The notes under the pieces: model-generated
The model's database searches: none
Told to the model about the DNA's origin: nothing
The model's input: the letters and a program-made list of their open reading frames with translations, nothing else
In this document: positions 23,481 to 37,500 of the stretch, in pieces
How the letters are laid out: every line of letters starts with the position of its first letter
Numbering within the stretch: the stretch's first letter is position 1
NCBI RefSeq assembly: GCF_027744825.2
Contig: NC_071334.1
Location: forward strand, 70,593,437 to 70,657,436
Source of the DNA: Synchiropus splendidus
Lineage: Eukaryota; Chordata; Actinopteri; Syngnathiformes; Callionymidae
Direction of reading: 5' to 3'
DNA: 64,000 nt
Position numbers and translations under genes: made by a program

Positions 23481-23933
23481 TTTTGAGTCCAAGTTCTCTG
23501 GAGTGGCCCTGTCGGTGTTGTTCTGGCCGCGTCCGCCAGGGGGCGCTCCGAGCGGGCGTCTGCTCTCCAGAGAGGAATGTTGGTACAATGAAGGTCTGTG
23601 TCTCGAGAGCTCCGCTGTTGGCTCGGCGCGCCGCGCGGACACACGAGCGAAGCTCCGCGCTGCTTAGCGTACTGCGCGTGTCATGGCGGGACGGAGGGAG
23701 GAAGGTCTCGCTCCGAAATGTCGTGAGTGGTGAAGTTCTCCTCGTTTCCTGGAGCCGTGGGATGACGACGGCGGCGGCGGCGACACCGGGCAGCTTCTCA
23801 TCTCACGCCTGACTGGAGCGGGTCCGGGAGCGTTCGCGCGCGCGAGCCTGGGCTTCCACATGGGATCCTAGCTGCGTTTCCACGCACGAACTTCTCTGGC
23901 CGAACTGAGATCCGCCTCGCAACTTCTCGGGCC
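23481..23933 (+). promoter_or_regulatory. MAML2 5' UTR and CpG-rich promoter region
   Basis: Dense CpG, with GGCGCGCCGCGCGGAC and GCGTACTGCGCG near 23626-23680 and a GGCGGCGGCGGCG run at 23769-23782, leading into the MAML2 start at 23934. Exact promoter elements and transcription start cannot be fixed from sequence. Confidence 0.6.
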
Positions 23934-24326
23934 ATGGGAGAGGCCGCCCCCGCGCAGTCCGCCGCGGGAGCCTTCGCGCCCATGTTGGGCGTCGCTGTGG
24001 GCTCCATGTCCGGCGGGGTCGGCGCCTCCAGAGGCTCCGCGGTGCCACAGCTCCACAGCGCCATCGTGGAGCGCCTGCGCGCGCGCATCGCGCTGTGCCG
24101 GCGTCACCACTCCACCTGCGAGAGCCGCTACCAGAGGGGTCAGGCCGAGACCACCGACCGGGAGCACGAGAGCACCCTGCACCTCCTCAACATAGTCCAG
24201 CAGGGGCCTGGGACCCGCAAGAGCAAGGCCAGCCGGGCGTCGAACCCGCAACCCCCGGAGTACAGCCGCGCCAATGGAGAGCAGAGGGGCCCGGACGGGG
24301 ACCAGAAGGTGTCGATGCGGATGGCG
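23934..24326 (+). CDS. maml2: MAML2 coding exon 1 (Notch/RBPJ-binding domain)
   Basis: Encodes residues 1-131 with the basic MAML N-terminal helix at 36-91 and the GDQKVSMRMA end that parallels GDQRNSALIA in mammals. The donor ATGGCG|GTGAGC is phase 0. A GTGTCG further upstream was rejected as donor because the homology continues past it. The start ATG gives MGEAAPAQ, like MGDTAPPQ. Confidence 0.94.
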
Positions 24327-27300
24327 GTGAGCTCTGACGTCATGGTGTTCGTGTCACGTGATGGGCCGCTCGCGGTCCGGGGTTGCTTAAGCTGGGCCGT
24401 CGAGTTTTTAACTTCTATCTCCTGGCATCACGCTTGTGCGAAGGTTCCGTTGCCTTGATGGCGGCCACTAGAGGGCAGTGAATCGTGTTCACGCTGGCCT
24501 AGTTGAGACTGACCCGTGGAGTCCAGACATTCCAGTGATTTGTTTTCAGGCAGACTGGAGTTGCTCAGACTGGCAGCCGGGTTTGACCTTGTCTGTAGCG
24601 CCGCTCGCGACAGCGTTACTGGCCATGTGTCTTTGCTTTGGTGGCCATTATAGCTAGCTCTGGTGCTTATGTAGCGGAGGTCCCAACTACTGCTACTACT
24701 GAGGGCGCAAGCTAACATGTCAAAGTGACTGGACCGGTGGCTGTGAGTAGCTCTGTTGGAGCGTTGCTGTGTTGCTGAAGGGTCGTGGCAGGGAGCCATC
24801 GCCACCAGCGTGTTGAGGAGCGTGGATGATCCATCCATGCTTCATTTCTGGGGTGCTGTTGACCCAAATCAAACTTATGCTGGGTTTGTTTACTTCCTGT
24901 TTTCAACTGACTGGAAGGTCCAAGTCCGGACGTGTTAGCAGGACATGGTTGGGCCCGACACGAGTCTGAGGAAAGCGCTGGGGGTCACTGTGCAGTGACG
25001 GCGGCCGCGGTGGAGCCCATGTGTGCCGGAGCGGGGAGCACAGTCGCGAGAACCGCTCCGTCAGAGACGCTCATGTCCTGGAGTCACAACTGTCGGATGA
25101 ACTCCAGTCAGCGCCTCGTGCTGCGGAGGGTCCTGGTGATGAAGAACCAGCTGCGTTTTCACGGCCATAACCTCAGTCGTCGGCAACATTCAGCAGCAAC
25201 AGCAAACCAGCGAGCAGCTGCTCTGTTTTCCATCAGGACTGAGACACGCACAAGATCAAACGCCTCAAACTGGTTTGAAGCAAAAACCTCTTCGCAGGCA
25301 GGAAACGGGCTTCGTCCTCCCCTTCAGTTTGACTGACAGGCTCATGACAGAGGCCGAGGGCCGCAGGGGCCACACAGGGGCCCTCGCCAGACTCAACCAG
25401 GCTGATCCAGGATAAAGAAACACATTGTGACTCGCTCTTCAGTGGAAGACTGATACACCTGTGGGAGGATCTCAAGCACCTGGGTACGCACTGGTCTTCC
25501 TCACTCCAGCGCTGCCCCCTCGACCTGACCTCAGATCACAGTGGAACTGACTTGACTCATGACCTACAATCCGCTGTCGTCTCCGTGATGGATCTGTTTA
25601 ATAACAGCCTACAGAAGTGACTTCCTGTTCCTGTCCAGGGCATCAGGGAGTTGGTCTGCAGTTATTTCCCCAGCAGCGTTTCAGTGATGGCAGCGGGTGA
25701 AAGCTGGATGGAAAGTAAACAAAGCAATGTTTGTTTCCAGAAGAGCCATTAAAGGCGGCGATGATTGTATTGTGACTGTGGGCTCCGCACGACACGGGAG
25801 CAGCTGAGGCCGTCAGGCCTTCACCTCATTTGCATACCAGAGAGAGAGACGTCAACACCGGGTCTGAACCTCTGACGGACCGTATTGTCTGTGAAAGAGG
25901 TCAGTGGTGTTTCGTTTCTCCATGTGGTGAGAGGAGCAGAGGTGTGTTTCCCCGAGGCCACTGCAACACCCCCCCCGGAACTGTAGACCCCGCCATCACC
26001 GAGTGGCGGGTCGTGGAATTGGTCTAGTGTTGAGTGAACGTGACTCTGCTGCGTAGACGGGGCACCTCCATTTGAAACAATGTAGCCATGAGAGCTGAGC
26101 CTGTGTTGGGGCGGGAGTGGGCGGGGCTAGAATTGTCCACTGTTTAGTGTCGTCGTCGAAGTGGATCGGTGCATGAGAGCGCTGGCTCGCGTTCATCCTG
26201 AGACAGAGGTGGATAAACCAAGAGGCCTTGGATCGGGGAACTCACTGCTGTAGTTCATCGTCAGTGGGGCAACTACTTCTCGCAGAGACCTCACGTAGAA
26301 GGACCAGGGGGCTGGGAATGTGAAATCAGTAGAGACAGTTTCTCCTCTCAAAAAAAAAAAAATCAATTCAATTTGTTACTGTCCCACCAGTCAAATTAAA
26401 TAAAAACCAGAATTTGGGGGGGGAAACAGATCTTTTAGGGCTCTAGTTTGTTGTTGTTGTTCTGCATAATAATTCCATTTCTCTTTACATAATTTATTTT
26501 ATTTTGACTTCAACTTTTTTTTGCCCATTTACAGTTCATAATAATAATTCAATAATATATAATAATTAGTGGTGGTACTTTAATATAATATAATTCAACC
26601 ATTCTTTACTTTACTTTACTCCGGTGTGATGGTTCAAAATAAAGCGGTCGATGATCTTCTCCAGCTTCATCTAAGCCACCAACCTTTAACGCAGCACGGG
26701 GCTCTGGAGAGGCGCCGTGCTGACGGCCTGTAACTTTCCTGCTCCTTTGGTTCCTGCGAGCTGGAACTTGGCTGAACTGCCTTGTGACATTTGAATCAAA
26801 ACGGTTAGCCATGCGACGTTAGCTAGCACGTGATTAGCTCAGCATATACCTTTGTATCTGTCTCATGTTAGCAGTTAGCTGCTGCTAACAGGCTCCTGCT
26901 CTGTGACTGTATCTGACCGTGGGTGTCCACGGCAGATGGCACAGCCAAAATACAGAGCGGTTCTGAATGTGGTCCGGTCAGAGTGTGGTCCAGAGGCAGT
27001 CTGAGTTGCAGTGTTCTTGTGACTGGCAGATCAGAAGCTTCCTGCCTCCACCCAGTGGTGGCGCTGCTGTCCCTGAGGCGTCCTCTCAGCCATCAGCTCC
27101 CAGGCCTGAGCCACGTGGACACCCGGACCTTGGACCTCTCCTCATGCCCGGTGGACCCACATGCCGCCCGTCTTCCCCCCACTCTCACTCCAGACTGTCT
27201 AACATGAGCCGGAGCGACGTGACCTCTGTTGTCGTCTGCTCGCTGATTCAATCCCGGGAATGAGGCAGCAGGATTAGGAGCGCTGCTCATCCAGTCCAGA

Positions 27301-28499
27301 TTAACATGAGGATATTCTCCACGAAATTTGAGAAATAGCAAAGATGGATGAAGCGCTCGCTGATCCTTCCATTTACCAAATGATTTGGTTCATTCCACCA
27401 GTGATGTGTGACGTCAGATCTGGGTCGTGACTGGAGCAGGTCCTGGGTCACAGGGATGAGTCGGTCCAGCCTCCGAGAGGAGGCAACCACCCGCCAGGGG
27501 AGTAGAACGCACCCTCGCTTCCTTCAACTCTGGACGCCTCTTGGTGCCCCGAGCTGAGGGCGGGACTGGCGACCCACTGGTGCCACTGAGCTAGTGCTAG
27601 CATGCCAACTCTCCTCTGAGTGTCGCGGTGACCCGACCTCACTGGTCACACCCCATTATCGCACTGGAACCATTGGCTCAGCGAGTGGCTTGGTGGAAAA
27701 TGTGCTGGCCATCAAGCGCTTGGAAGCTCAAGGGCTCCTCGGCAGTGCTTTGAGAAGGGAGGGGCGATAACTTACTGTTCACCATATCCTACCAAACACA
27801 GTGTCTACAGTGACAATTCTGCATCTCACAATGTGGCTCACTGGCTGCATTGGACCTTCACACGTGAACATGAGGAGAGGGTGACGGCGCTCTCCAGCTC
27901 CGCGGCGTGTGACAGCTGTGGAGAGTGTGGTGGACTGTGGTTCACCATGGTCGTTTGAAAGTGATGTTGAATCCAGGGAACCTTGGATCATGACACTGGT
28001 GGACTCTGAGTCTCTGGATCCCTGTTTCTTTGATGAGATGGAGTGGTCCTCACAGGTTCTCTGAGGCGCTCCTCTGCCTTGGTTCACATCAACACATGCA
28101 GCTCTCCTGCTGCCAAGGTGACAACACTTGGATATTGGCGGCGGCGTCTTCTTCCGCGTCCCCATGAGGCTTCACTGATGGAGGACACACTCTCACAGGC
28201 AGCGCTAATGCTAGGAGCCGCCATCAGTTAGGGACCGTCAACAAATTCTAAAGCCTCAAAGTCTGAGTGACATCTTCAATAAGACCATGGAGAACAAGCA
28301 TTTTAGGAGAGAGAGAATTGTGACGAGGTTTTTCACCACACAAGACAAAGGACTGACAGTTTGGGTCATGATCTGGAGAATAGACTCTGACTCCATGATC
28401 ATTTCTTCACCTGATGGTTTCTAGTGTTTCTTCAGCAGCATCTAGGAACTGTGTCCAGACTGCTCCATAGTTCAAGTGTTCAGAGACATGAGACACAGC

Positions 28500-28534
<35 letters not shown>

Positions 28535-31500
28535 GGGCTCCATTGAAGCCCTAAATAAAGCTGGCAGAGCCGCCTGTCAGACACCAGCGGCTTCTACCAG
28601 AGACCTGAAACATTGAGTTTCTCATCTCTGCACTGCAGAGTTCACTGCTCTATTGAGACATCAACAAACCATGGTGTTGGAGACAAACTCCACTCCTGAG
28701 TTCCATCATCAAACAGTGAGACTGTAGTGTCCAACACATTGAGGAGAAGGAACATGGATGAAATGACAACATTTATTGTGGTAACTTTTTTTTGTCGCCA
28801 CTGAACACATTTCTCATGTGTTTACTCAGAGTCAAACAGACCCTGCAGAAGTCCTGGGCGAGGACTAACGCTCTGGAGGCCCTGCTCTGGTGACAGGTCT
28901 GGTACAGCGTAGATCCACAGGGCGTGTGTTGTGCTTCGCCTCTCACAGATCCACCACATGACAGCAGCTCTCAGGCTGTGTTGGGCATCCACTGTTGACT
29001 CAACTGCAGCTTAGCCTCGACGTTTAGATGCGTGTTTCCTCGCTGTGCTTTTCCCATCCCACTCCACTACTGAGCTGTAAATCAGACGACGGCATTCTCT
29101 GGGCACCACCCCAAACACGGTCGGGACCTTAACCACGGCTGGAAACTGCAGCTGTCTGGGACAAAGCGGAGTGATTACTGAACACAGGAAACGGGTCACG
29201 TTCACGCCCCCTGATGGACGGTGGAGAGCGTGACGGCGGCTCCATGGTGAGGTTCTGCGATTGGAGGAGGGTGGATTCCCAGCGCCCTCTGTGAGGACGC
29301 GCCAGGGTCCTGCGGCTGAACTGTGCGTGAAATGGATGTCCTCCTTTTTCTCCCAGTAAACATGGTGTGGTGATACCATCAGCTGCAGCAGTTGTCAACA
29401 GCCTCGCCAACATCAACTCTCTTATCTTGATTGCTGCGTCCTCAGGGGAGAGCGAGGTTCAAGTGCCTGTCGCTCGTCCACTGGAGAAGCAGAGCCCGCG
29501 TGCCATGGGATGGGGGGGATGGAGGTCAGGTGTTAATCCAGAGAGGGACCCGGAGCGAGTCGCGCTCAGGTCCGCGCTGATCTGCAGCACCTTTGTTGCT
29601 CCAGCGCTGTACGGTCCTGGTGCGGCAGGAGGTCCAGGTCCACCGGCGTGTGAGGCTACGAGCGGCCTTTCTTGTGGTGCGCCGCTGAGTTGGTGACGGA
29701 TTGGGCCACGTCCTCCACGAGCATCCATCCTCTGGGGCTCCGGCCATCAAGAACCGGTCACATTTTAGAACCGGTTCAAAACTGTCAGACTCTCTGGAAT
29801 CATTTGTTCCGGTTCCTCTTATCGGTTCTCGACTCCGGTTCTCGAAGTCCGACTGTACCGGCCGTGACGCCAGTGATGCAGGTGTTTGAGCAGCAGATGG
29901 TAAAGTGCTTCATGAGGCTTCAGGACTGGACCACTTCCACATCATGGTCTGATGATGAAACAGTGCTCCGTGTTGGATCAGTGACGGTGGTCGCCCCTGA
30001 GCTAGCAGCTACGTTGAGGCTTAGCATGGCGCTAACTGTTGTCAGAGGGAATGGATTTGGTTTCAGTGAAGTCACACTGTTCCACTGTTCCACTGTTCCT
30101 GCGTCACAGGATTCATCTCTGTTCCAGATGAGACTCAGTCCTGTTCCTCTGATGCTAAATCCATGGAGCTTCTTCAGCTTCATTTGCGCAACACAGTGAA
30201 CCCATCCACAAGTTTAACAACTTCCTCTTTGGTCTGAACCGGTTTCAGTGGGTCGCGTCATGAATGGAACTGCTCTAATCCAAAACCCAAATCTATTGAT
30301 ACTGACCTGTTTCTCATCCTGTTTTCCTATTGGGAATCAATAAGAGATCAAGCAGCATTGATAACGGAACTCAGAACCGAAGGAGCAGCAAGCGCCGTCC
30401 AAAAACACCTGGAGGTTTCGCCTGAGAGCTTAAATGCAAGTGACTTGAGAAAGAGAGACTTGGTTTGTCAGAAAGGACTAGCGTCAGCAGATGCAGTCTC
30501 AGCGGCGCCTCTGAAATCTGGGACAACTCAGAACCTGGAAGTCCACATTTGCATAGCAGCTCTTCCTGAAACCAGCTCGCTTTCATTTTCTCTCTGGACG
30601 TATTTAGGTTTGTTAACAAGTTTTCAAAGATAAACAACAACAGCAGCAGCAGCAGCATCGTGGGCTCACGGGGAAAGAGAAGGCAGCCGCACACACACAC
30701 ACACCAGGCGAGCGCTCCAGCCGCGCTGCGTGTGTCATATCAAAGGAATTCAAGGATCTCTTACAGTATCTCCAGTCGCGGCGGAGTCTGAAGAAGCCTC
30801 CCCCACTCACTCATGTTTTATTCAGCAGCAGTGGAGCCGTCTTTGAAGCGAGCTGCTGAGACCCGTTTCATCTGCAGCCTTGAAAGAGCGAGACCACGTG
30901 AGCAGCTTCCAGACGGTGCTGCGAGGACCCGTCTGGTCCTCAGGATAAACCTCTCCCCTCCTTCTGCTACAGCTCAGCGGCCGGTCTCCAGTCTCGGGTG
31001 GTTTTGGGCAGTTGGCGTCACAAACCCAGACCCTGGAGGAGCAGAAAACTTGGCGCCCGCCAAGATAACTCGCATCTCGAGCAAGCTAGCACAGTTGACA
31101 GAGGGGGGACCCCTTCATCATCGCGGAAGTGTCCGAAACTCGTGATATGAGCGAGTGATGTTATCGGTGGCGTGTCAGTGGCTGGTTCGACCCTCGTTCC
31201 CGTCTGTGGGCTCAAGGTGGAGCTTAATCTTGGAAGCCTCCAACCTCTTGGTTTGAAAACCACAACGCCTAAAGTGAAAGACAGGAACCACCCAGGGCTC
31301 GCAACTAGGGCCGAACCATATGGGTTTCATATCTCTGTATTTCGTGTCTGATATGGTGCAATATGGCAGGTATTTTCCTGTAAAAAAAAAAAAAGATCAT
31401 GATCTGCCTCTAGCTTTGCTCACAGATGCACGAGAAACCAGATCATGATCTGGAGTAAACCACCACCATGCAATCCTTCATCCTGCTGATGGTGTGAATC

Positions 31501-34500
31501 CAGCGTCTGCAGCCTGAGAGGAATGACGCTGAGCAGCTCTGTCACAGCTAGCTTGGCGAGGCTAACCGCTATTAGCATCCAGAAATGAGTCCTAAGTGAG
31601 TGAGGTTTGCTTCACTGGCCACTGCTGTCACATGTTCTGGCAGCATGGCATGTGCTGCTGAGCCACCTGAACCCAGTCCTCACGGCAGCTCCAGGTTCGG
31701 TGTGGAACTGAGTGACGTCTGTCCAATCCGCTCCGGTTTTTCCTGCTCGGCCGTGTGGAAGAGAAGGACGTTGTGCGGGAAGAGAGGGAGGGACTGGAGG
31801 TGGGGCGCTCCTGAAACTGGAACCCTGTGGGAACCAACGCTCTCAGGTGCGTCTCCTGTGCACCGGAGGTGAAGCGAGGAATCGCAGCCAAACAATGGCT
31901 GTGTTGTTCACCGTGGGCCTGAGAAGCTACACGCTGATGTCAGAGGAGGGTTGGGTTTTAGCCGGACAACTGCGGCGATAGGTGCGAGCTGGACTCGTCG
32001 CTCGTGTCGCTGCTTCCCGCTCAGATGAGCGCAGCTGCTCTGGGAGAGCTGGGCTGCCTCTCCGTCCTCTCAGTCCTGACGCTGTTGGGTCTCCTCTGCA
32101 TCAAACTGGGTGCTGGGTCTCCACCCTGTGGCCCGCATGAGGTCCATATTAGGTCCAATAAGAATTTGACAAGTGTGTCTGAAGTGTCAAGACATAACAT
32201 GGAGAGTCAGCCATGTTTGTTTACGTCCACCCCATACGGTGTTCTACGGTGTTCGGGTGACGGCACTAGTGAGTTACTTCCCTCTGTTCCGAATTTCAAC
32301 CATGGGAATTTGCACATTTATGATGATGGATTCAGATTCACGTCTGAATCGCGACCCTTGCTGGAAAAAGTTGCGTTCGGTTGTCAGGCGGGTTTTCTGG
32401 GTTCAAGGTGCTGCGCTTGTGGAATGTGTTACTTTCAAGCCGACGCTGTCTGTGATGGATTGTTGTGGGGGGTGGAGGGTTTCTGGACACACTCTAGATC
32501 CTGCTGTAGTGGACTCCAAAGAGCTCCTGCTCCTCCGGGTCACAGACGAGAAAGTTGCCTCCTGATGTCCCGACAAGCCCATGTGCTTGAACTGGCTGAG
32601 CTGGTGGGCGGAGGGGGGGCCGGGGGGCACGCCGGCTCAGAGTTCAGACATGTTTACATTACAGCTCAGGATATTTCTCAGAGCCGGGCCGCGGCTGTCG
32701 AGGTTCCCAGGCTCCGGAGTCGCTGAAGAGAGTCACAGACATTTATTCCTCCTCGCTCTCTCACCCCGACCCTCCGGTCTCTGGGGTCCGAGTCATAGTT
32801 CAAGTCCATTTGCATGGTGGTAATGTTCCTCTCGGAGCTCCACCGGTCCTCTGGGTGTAGATGAAAGCTAAACAGAACCTGGCTGTGTGAACGGCTCCAC
32901 ACAGACACTGTTTGCAAGAGAGTGGGTCTCTGTGGGGGGGTGTGGACGGTAGATGCTGCTCCACTTGGAACTCCAGCAGAGGGTTGCTGTTCACCCTTCT
33001 GCTGCTGTGAGTAGTGCAGACCCGGGTCTGCTGGGTCCCCGGGGGAGAAAGAGAGACAGCTCACTTCCGTGGTCAGACTCTCCCAGTATCAACTTTGTTT
33101 TCCTGCTCACACATCTGCACGACCTTCGCCGAGGCTTCTACACACCGTACAAGCCTTTCTCCGTGGCCATTGCCTTGAGTGTGATGGAACAATGTTTTTT
33201 TGTTTCTTCATCAATATTACACATTTAGCAAAAGACAAAAACAGACAAAAAGAGTAATACAGAGTACATTTATAGTACAATAAAAATATTAAGCTACTTC
33301 TAAAAAATAAACTAGTGAAATAAAAGATATACAAATAAATAAATAAATAAAACTTAACATCATCCACATTGTACTTGGCCTCAGTTCCCACGACGGTGTG
33401 GGGGGCAGTCGCATCTCAAGGTGAAGAATGATTTCCCGGCTCTTCCACTGGCGAACCTGCTCACGAGCTGGTTTGGTTGCCGTGGAAACTGAGCTTTGCT
33501 GATCCGGCTGGACGAGGAGTTTCTGCTCACGTCAGGGGAAACCAGCTCAGGCTCTTCACAGAGCCATGAGCTCAGCATCAGCAATGAAAAGACGCGGCTC
33601 TGAGGACCGCTTCTTCCCTCCTGGTGGTGAATCAGGAAGGGTCATGAATCCGTCTGCACCCAGAGACAGAGCCACGGTGCCGCTCAGCGCCTCGGCCAGA
33701 GTTGGGTGATGCCATCGTAGTAACCAGGCCTGGCCACTGAGTGGCACTGTATTTTGAAGGCAGTCAGGGAATGATGGAAGGGCATTTCCTCCAGTGGCTG
33801 CCTCACCCCACTCTTCAGGAGAGCGGAGTGACGTTGTGGCTAACCCAGCGTTCATGTAGCGGGTCCTGCTGCCTCTGAGCGGGAACATCGTTGCGCCAGT
33901 TTCCCGCCAGAGCTCTGGAATGTTGGTGTTGGTGCGCTGCTAGCTCGTGTATCTGGCTTCAGCGAGCTCATGCATTTAGCTTCATCTAGCTCGTGTGTGT
34001 GGCTTCAGCTAGCTCGTGTGTGTGGCTTCATCTAGCTCGTGTGTTTGGCTTCAGCTAGCTCGTGCATTTAGCTTCAGCTAGCTGGTGTGTGTGGCTTCAG
34101 CTAGCTCGTGTGTTTAGCTTCAGCTACCTTGTGCGTTTGGCTTCAGCTAGCTGGTGTGTGTGGCTTCAGCTAGCTCATGCATTTAGCTTCAGCTAGCTGG
34201 TGTGTTTGGCTTCAGCTAGCTCGTGTGTGTGGCTTCAGCTAGCTCATGCATTTAGCTTCAGCTAGCTGGTGTGTTTGGCTTCAGCTAGCTCGTGTGTGTG
34301 GCTTCAGCTAGCTCGTGAACATCTCAGACACGGACCTACAGAGAGAAAAGGAGCAGGTCCTCAAAGGAACCGCAGCCCCAGAAGCAGAGAGGGTTGTGAC
34401 GAGTGGCAGCAGGAGGACGATTGTCGGAGGAGTGTACGTTGGCGCTGTAGTAATAACTACTGGAGCTGCCGGTGTGCTTCTGCAGAAGAAAGACAGGAAG

Positions 34501-37500
34501 CTATTAAAGGGAGGCGACGCCTTCTGTCTTCTGTAAGCTCTCGTTTTCACCTCCCTGTCGGACAAAGAAACAGCTGCCTTGCTTCTGCTGTTGTCTGTGG
34601 CCCTCCTCTCCGCTGCGCGTCACTTTCTCCGCTCCCTCAAGGTCCGGTTGATACCTCTGGCCGGGCCTCGCTGCCATCGCCAGGCCAACAGGAAACGTTT
34701 CCATTGTTGTCTCTGATCAACTATCTGGGGCTGTTTGGTACGGGCCTGGATGGACACAGGACCAAGAGAAATCCTTCCGTTATTCAGTCGCCGTCCGCCA
34801 GGCTGTAGAGGGCGCTGCGCCAGCTGCAACCCAGCAGAGACGTCCCTGCAGAAGAAGCTGGTGGCTAATGATAAAGCCCCTGCACTGGAAGCTGGGACCC
34901 CATAGTTCGGTCTGCCTGACAGAGAAGAACTTCACACCATCGTCACCAGCTCATGGTCGTGGTTCCACTCTCAACATGTTTACCTTCCACGTGTGTGTGT
35001 GTCGGTGCACCTGGTATAGCTGTGCTTCTGGGGACCGATTCTTGGAAACACTCCATTTGGTCGGCCCCCACAAGGTTTAGGCTCAGTTGGTGGGTTAAAA
35101 CTTGAGCTTCCAGTTTGGTTCAGACTAGTCCTGGTTCAGGTGAGCCGTGTGTATTGGATGGTTTGGCTTCGGGGGAGAGGCTGGGGAAAGGGTGATGGCC
35201 AGGAGAGGTCCTCACAAGGATAGAGAGACAAGTGTGTGTGTTGTGAACACTTTATTCCGTCTTCGGGTGGCCGGGTGAAAAGTGAGGAAAGGCCCTGCGG
35301 AACCCAAACAAAAGCCCACTCAGATATGAACTGGACAAAACAAAGCTTCAGCACTAAGAAGGAAAAAGCTTTTGAGGAACTCTATCAAACAGAATAGGAA
35401 TCAAGAGCAGAGAGGAAAAGCCTTTCATAGCTGAGATTCCAACAATGGCTGCCAGTGCAGGGAAGTGGGGTCGTAGGGATCCAGTGGAGGGACGCCACGT
35501 CGCGTGGGTCTGGGGAAGTGGATCGGTGGGTTCTGGCCATGGAGAGGAAGTCGGAGCTTCTCGTGTGTGTGCTTGATAACAAGGAGGCGAAAGAGAGCAG
35601 CGAACATTCCTTTCTCACTCCCACTCTCCACCACCGCCCCCCTCCTCACGGCCACCCCACCCCCAGTTTCCTTCCTGTGCTTTTTTTAGAGTCTATTGGA
35701 TGTTTTTCCCACATCCGGCAACAAAGCCAGCCTTTTTTGTGCGCGCAAACGGAGCAGCCGTCACGATGCTCCGCCGCAACGCTGTCACAGTGAAGGTGGG
35801 AGGCGCGCCGTGACCGGCCTTGACCTGAGGGGACTTCTGTGGGGTCCAGGAGCTGTGAGGGCGAGGTGTTTGTCTCTCACACGTCCGAGTCCTGGCTCTG
35901 CCCCGGGGCCTCCTCCCAGCTGGACACCTCACCTGTCCACTGTCTCTCCTGGATGCCTGTGCTTCTCTCTGGGTCACACCAAAGCCGGAGACCGGAGGTG
36001 AAAGGAGAAACCCAGCGAGCTCTTTCTTCACCTCGACCTTGCTTGAATGTCCACTCTGTTTTCTTACATGACATTAGCTGCTAGCTTTTCAGTCGTGGAA
36101 GGAGTCACTGACCGACGCCCCCTTGAGGGCAGCGTGCCGCGCCGCGGTATCACAAGTGAACCAGCTCGATTGTCAGATACGACAGTGGCCATTCAAATGT
36201 GACGAGTCTTCCCCGGGTCCGTGACCCAGTCTCAGGAGCGTCTGAAGCGGTGCCGGACCTGACGCCTCAGCAGCCTGCGACCGCATCACACGTGCCGCTC
36301 TGGAGGCCGTGGTTTTGCCTCATCAGCACAATCGCCTTCGCCTCCCGCCTGAAATCTCTCTGCTTGTTTTCAGTTTGAAATGATGGAAACATCACATCAT
36401 GGGAACGCTCCCCCCCTCCCCCTCACCTCCCCCATCTCCTCCGCTTCCCTCTCACGGACAGATTCGCCTGGAGCGAGCTGTGACTCTCCCTCTCGCCAGC
36501 TGTGACACGCTCCCAGACCCGGAGCGCCGGTTCACCAGGCCTCGTCTCCAGGCCGCGTGTTGCAACCCGCTCACCGCCACTGCGAGCTGAGTTCAAACGG
36601 TCGGCACCATCGGGTCCCGCTGACACCTCTGGAACTCCTCGTCTTGTCATTCATTTCCTGGTTGTGACGTCTGAGGTTTGACTGACAGCTCGTCTTGAAA
36701 CGCATCACTGTCTTCATCTTTAGCGCTAGCTAACTTTCTGAGGTTTGTGACGACGAAGTCAGGCAGAGGGAGCACCTCATGTATGGTTCCTTCATCTGAG
36801 GCGGGTGACTTCCCGCCCATGGGCTCAGAAACGTCTGCTCCGTTGTGACATAGGAAGGCGAGGACGGCGTGTAGCGCGTGGTTAGTCTTGTTTGTCCTCC
36901 TGACCAGGAGAGCTGAAGCTATCATCATCATGCTAACGACTGCCTGAGCACCGGCAGCACGATGGCAACTGAGTTTGACGCAGGAGCAGATTCCAGCTCA
37001 GTGTTGGACGGGCCCCCAGAAGCACTTTGGAGCCTCCTCTCCTCCTCTCAGCTCCTCCCACACCTGCCACCACACCCCGCAGCAGCCCTGACTCCTTTGA
37101 CTCCTTCTTTTTCCTGGGTGGAAGCCGCCATAGCGCTGCATGACTTCCTGGCTCGGGATGTCAGGCCTCCCTCTGTGTCCGCCAGTCGCTGACTTGGGTC
37201 GAGTTGGCTTGCAGGAGCTCTGCTCCAGCTCCTGGCTTCAAATGGGCCTCTCTAAAAGCAGGAGGCTTATCAGGCCCCGGCGGAGTGCGGCAGCATTAAC
37301 ACCGCATTAACCACTCAGCTCACTTTCCCACGGGACGTCAAATGGATCCTGTTTTTCACAACGGCCACAGAAACGTGGCTGAAAGGCACTTTGCTGGGCT
37401 CCCATCATCCACTGACGTCGCTGGCACGTTCCCAGCCCCAGACACGTGAGGGTGCGAGTCACAGGAAAGGGCTCGGGCCTGTCGCTCAACAGCGCCGCCT

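Noticed and set aside
31303..31370. TAGGGCCGAACCATATGGG as another hAT end
   Set aside because: Only one terminus is visible and no partner end or duplication was found.
37325..37334. RBPJ-type TTCCCACG words in MAML2 intron 1 and elsewhere
   Set aside because: The count over the window is about what chance gives; there is no paired arrangement.
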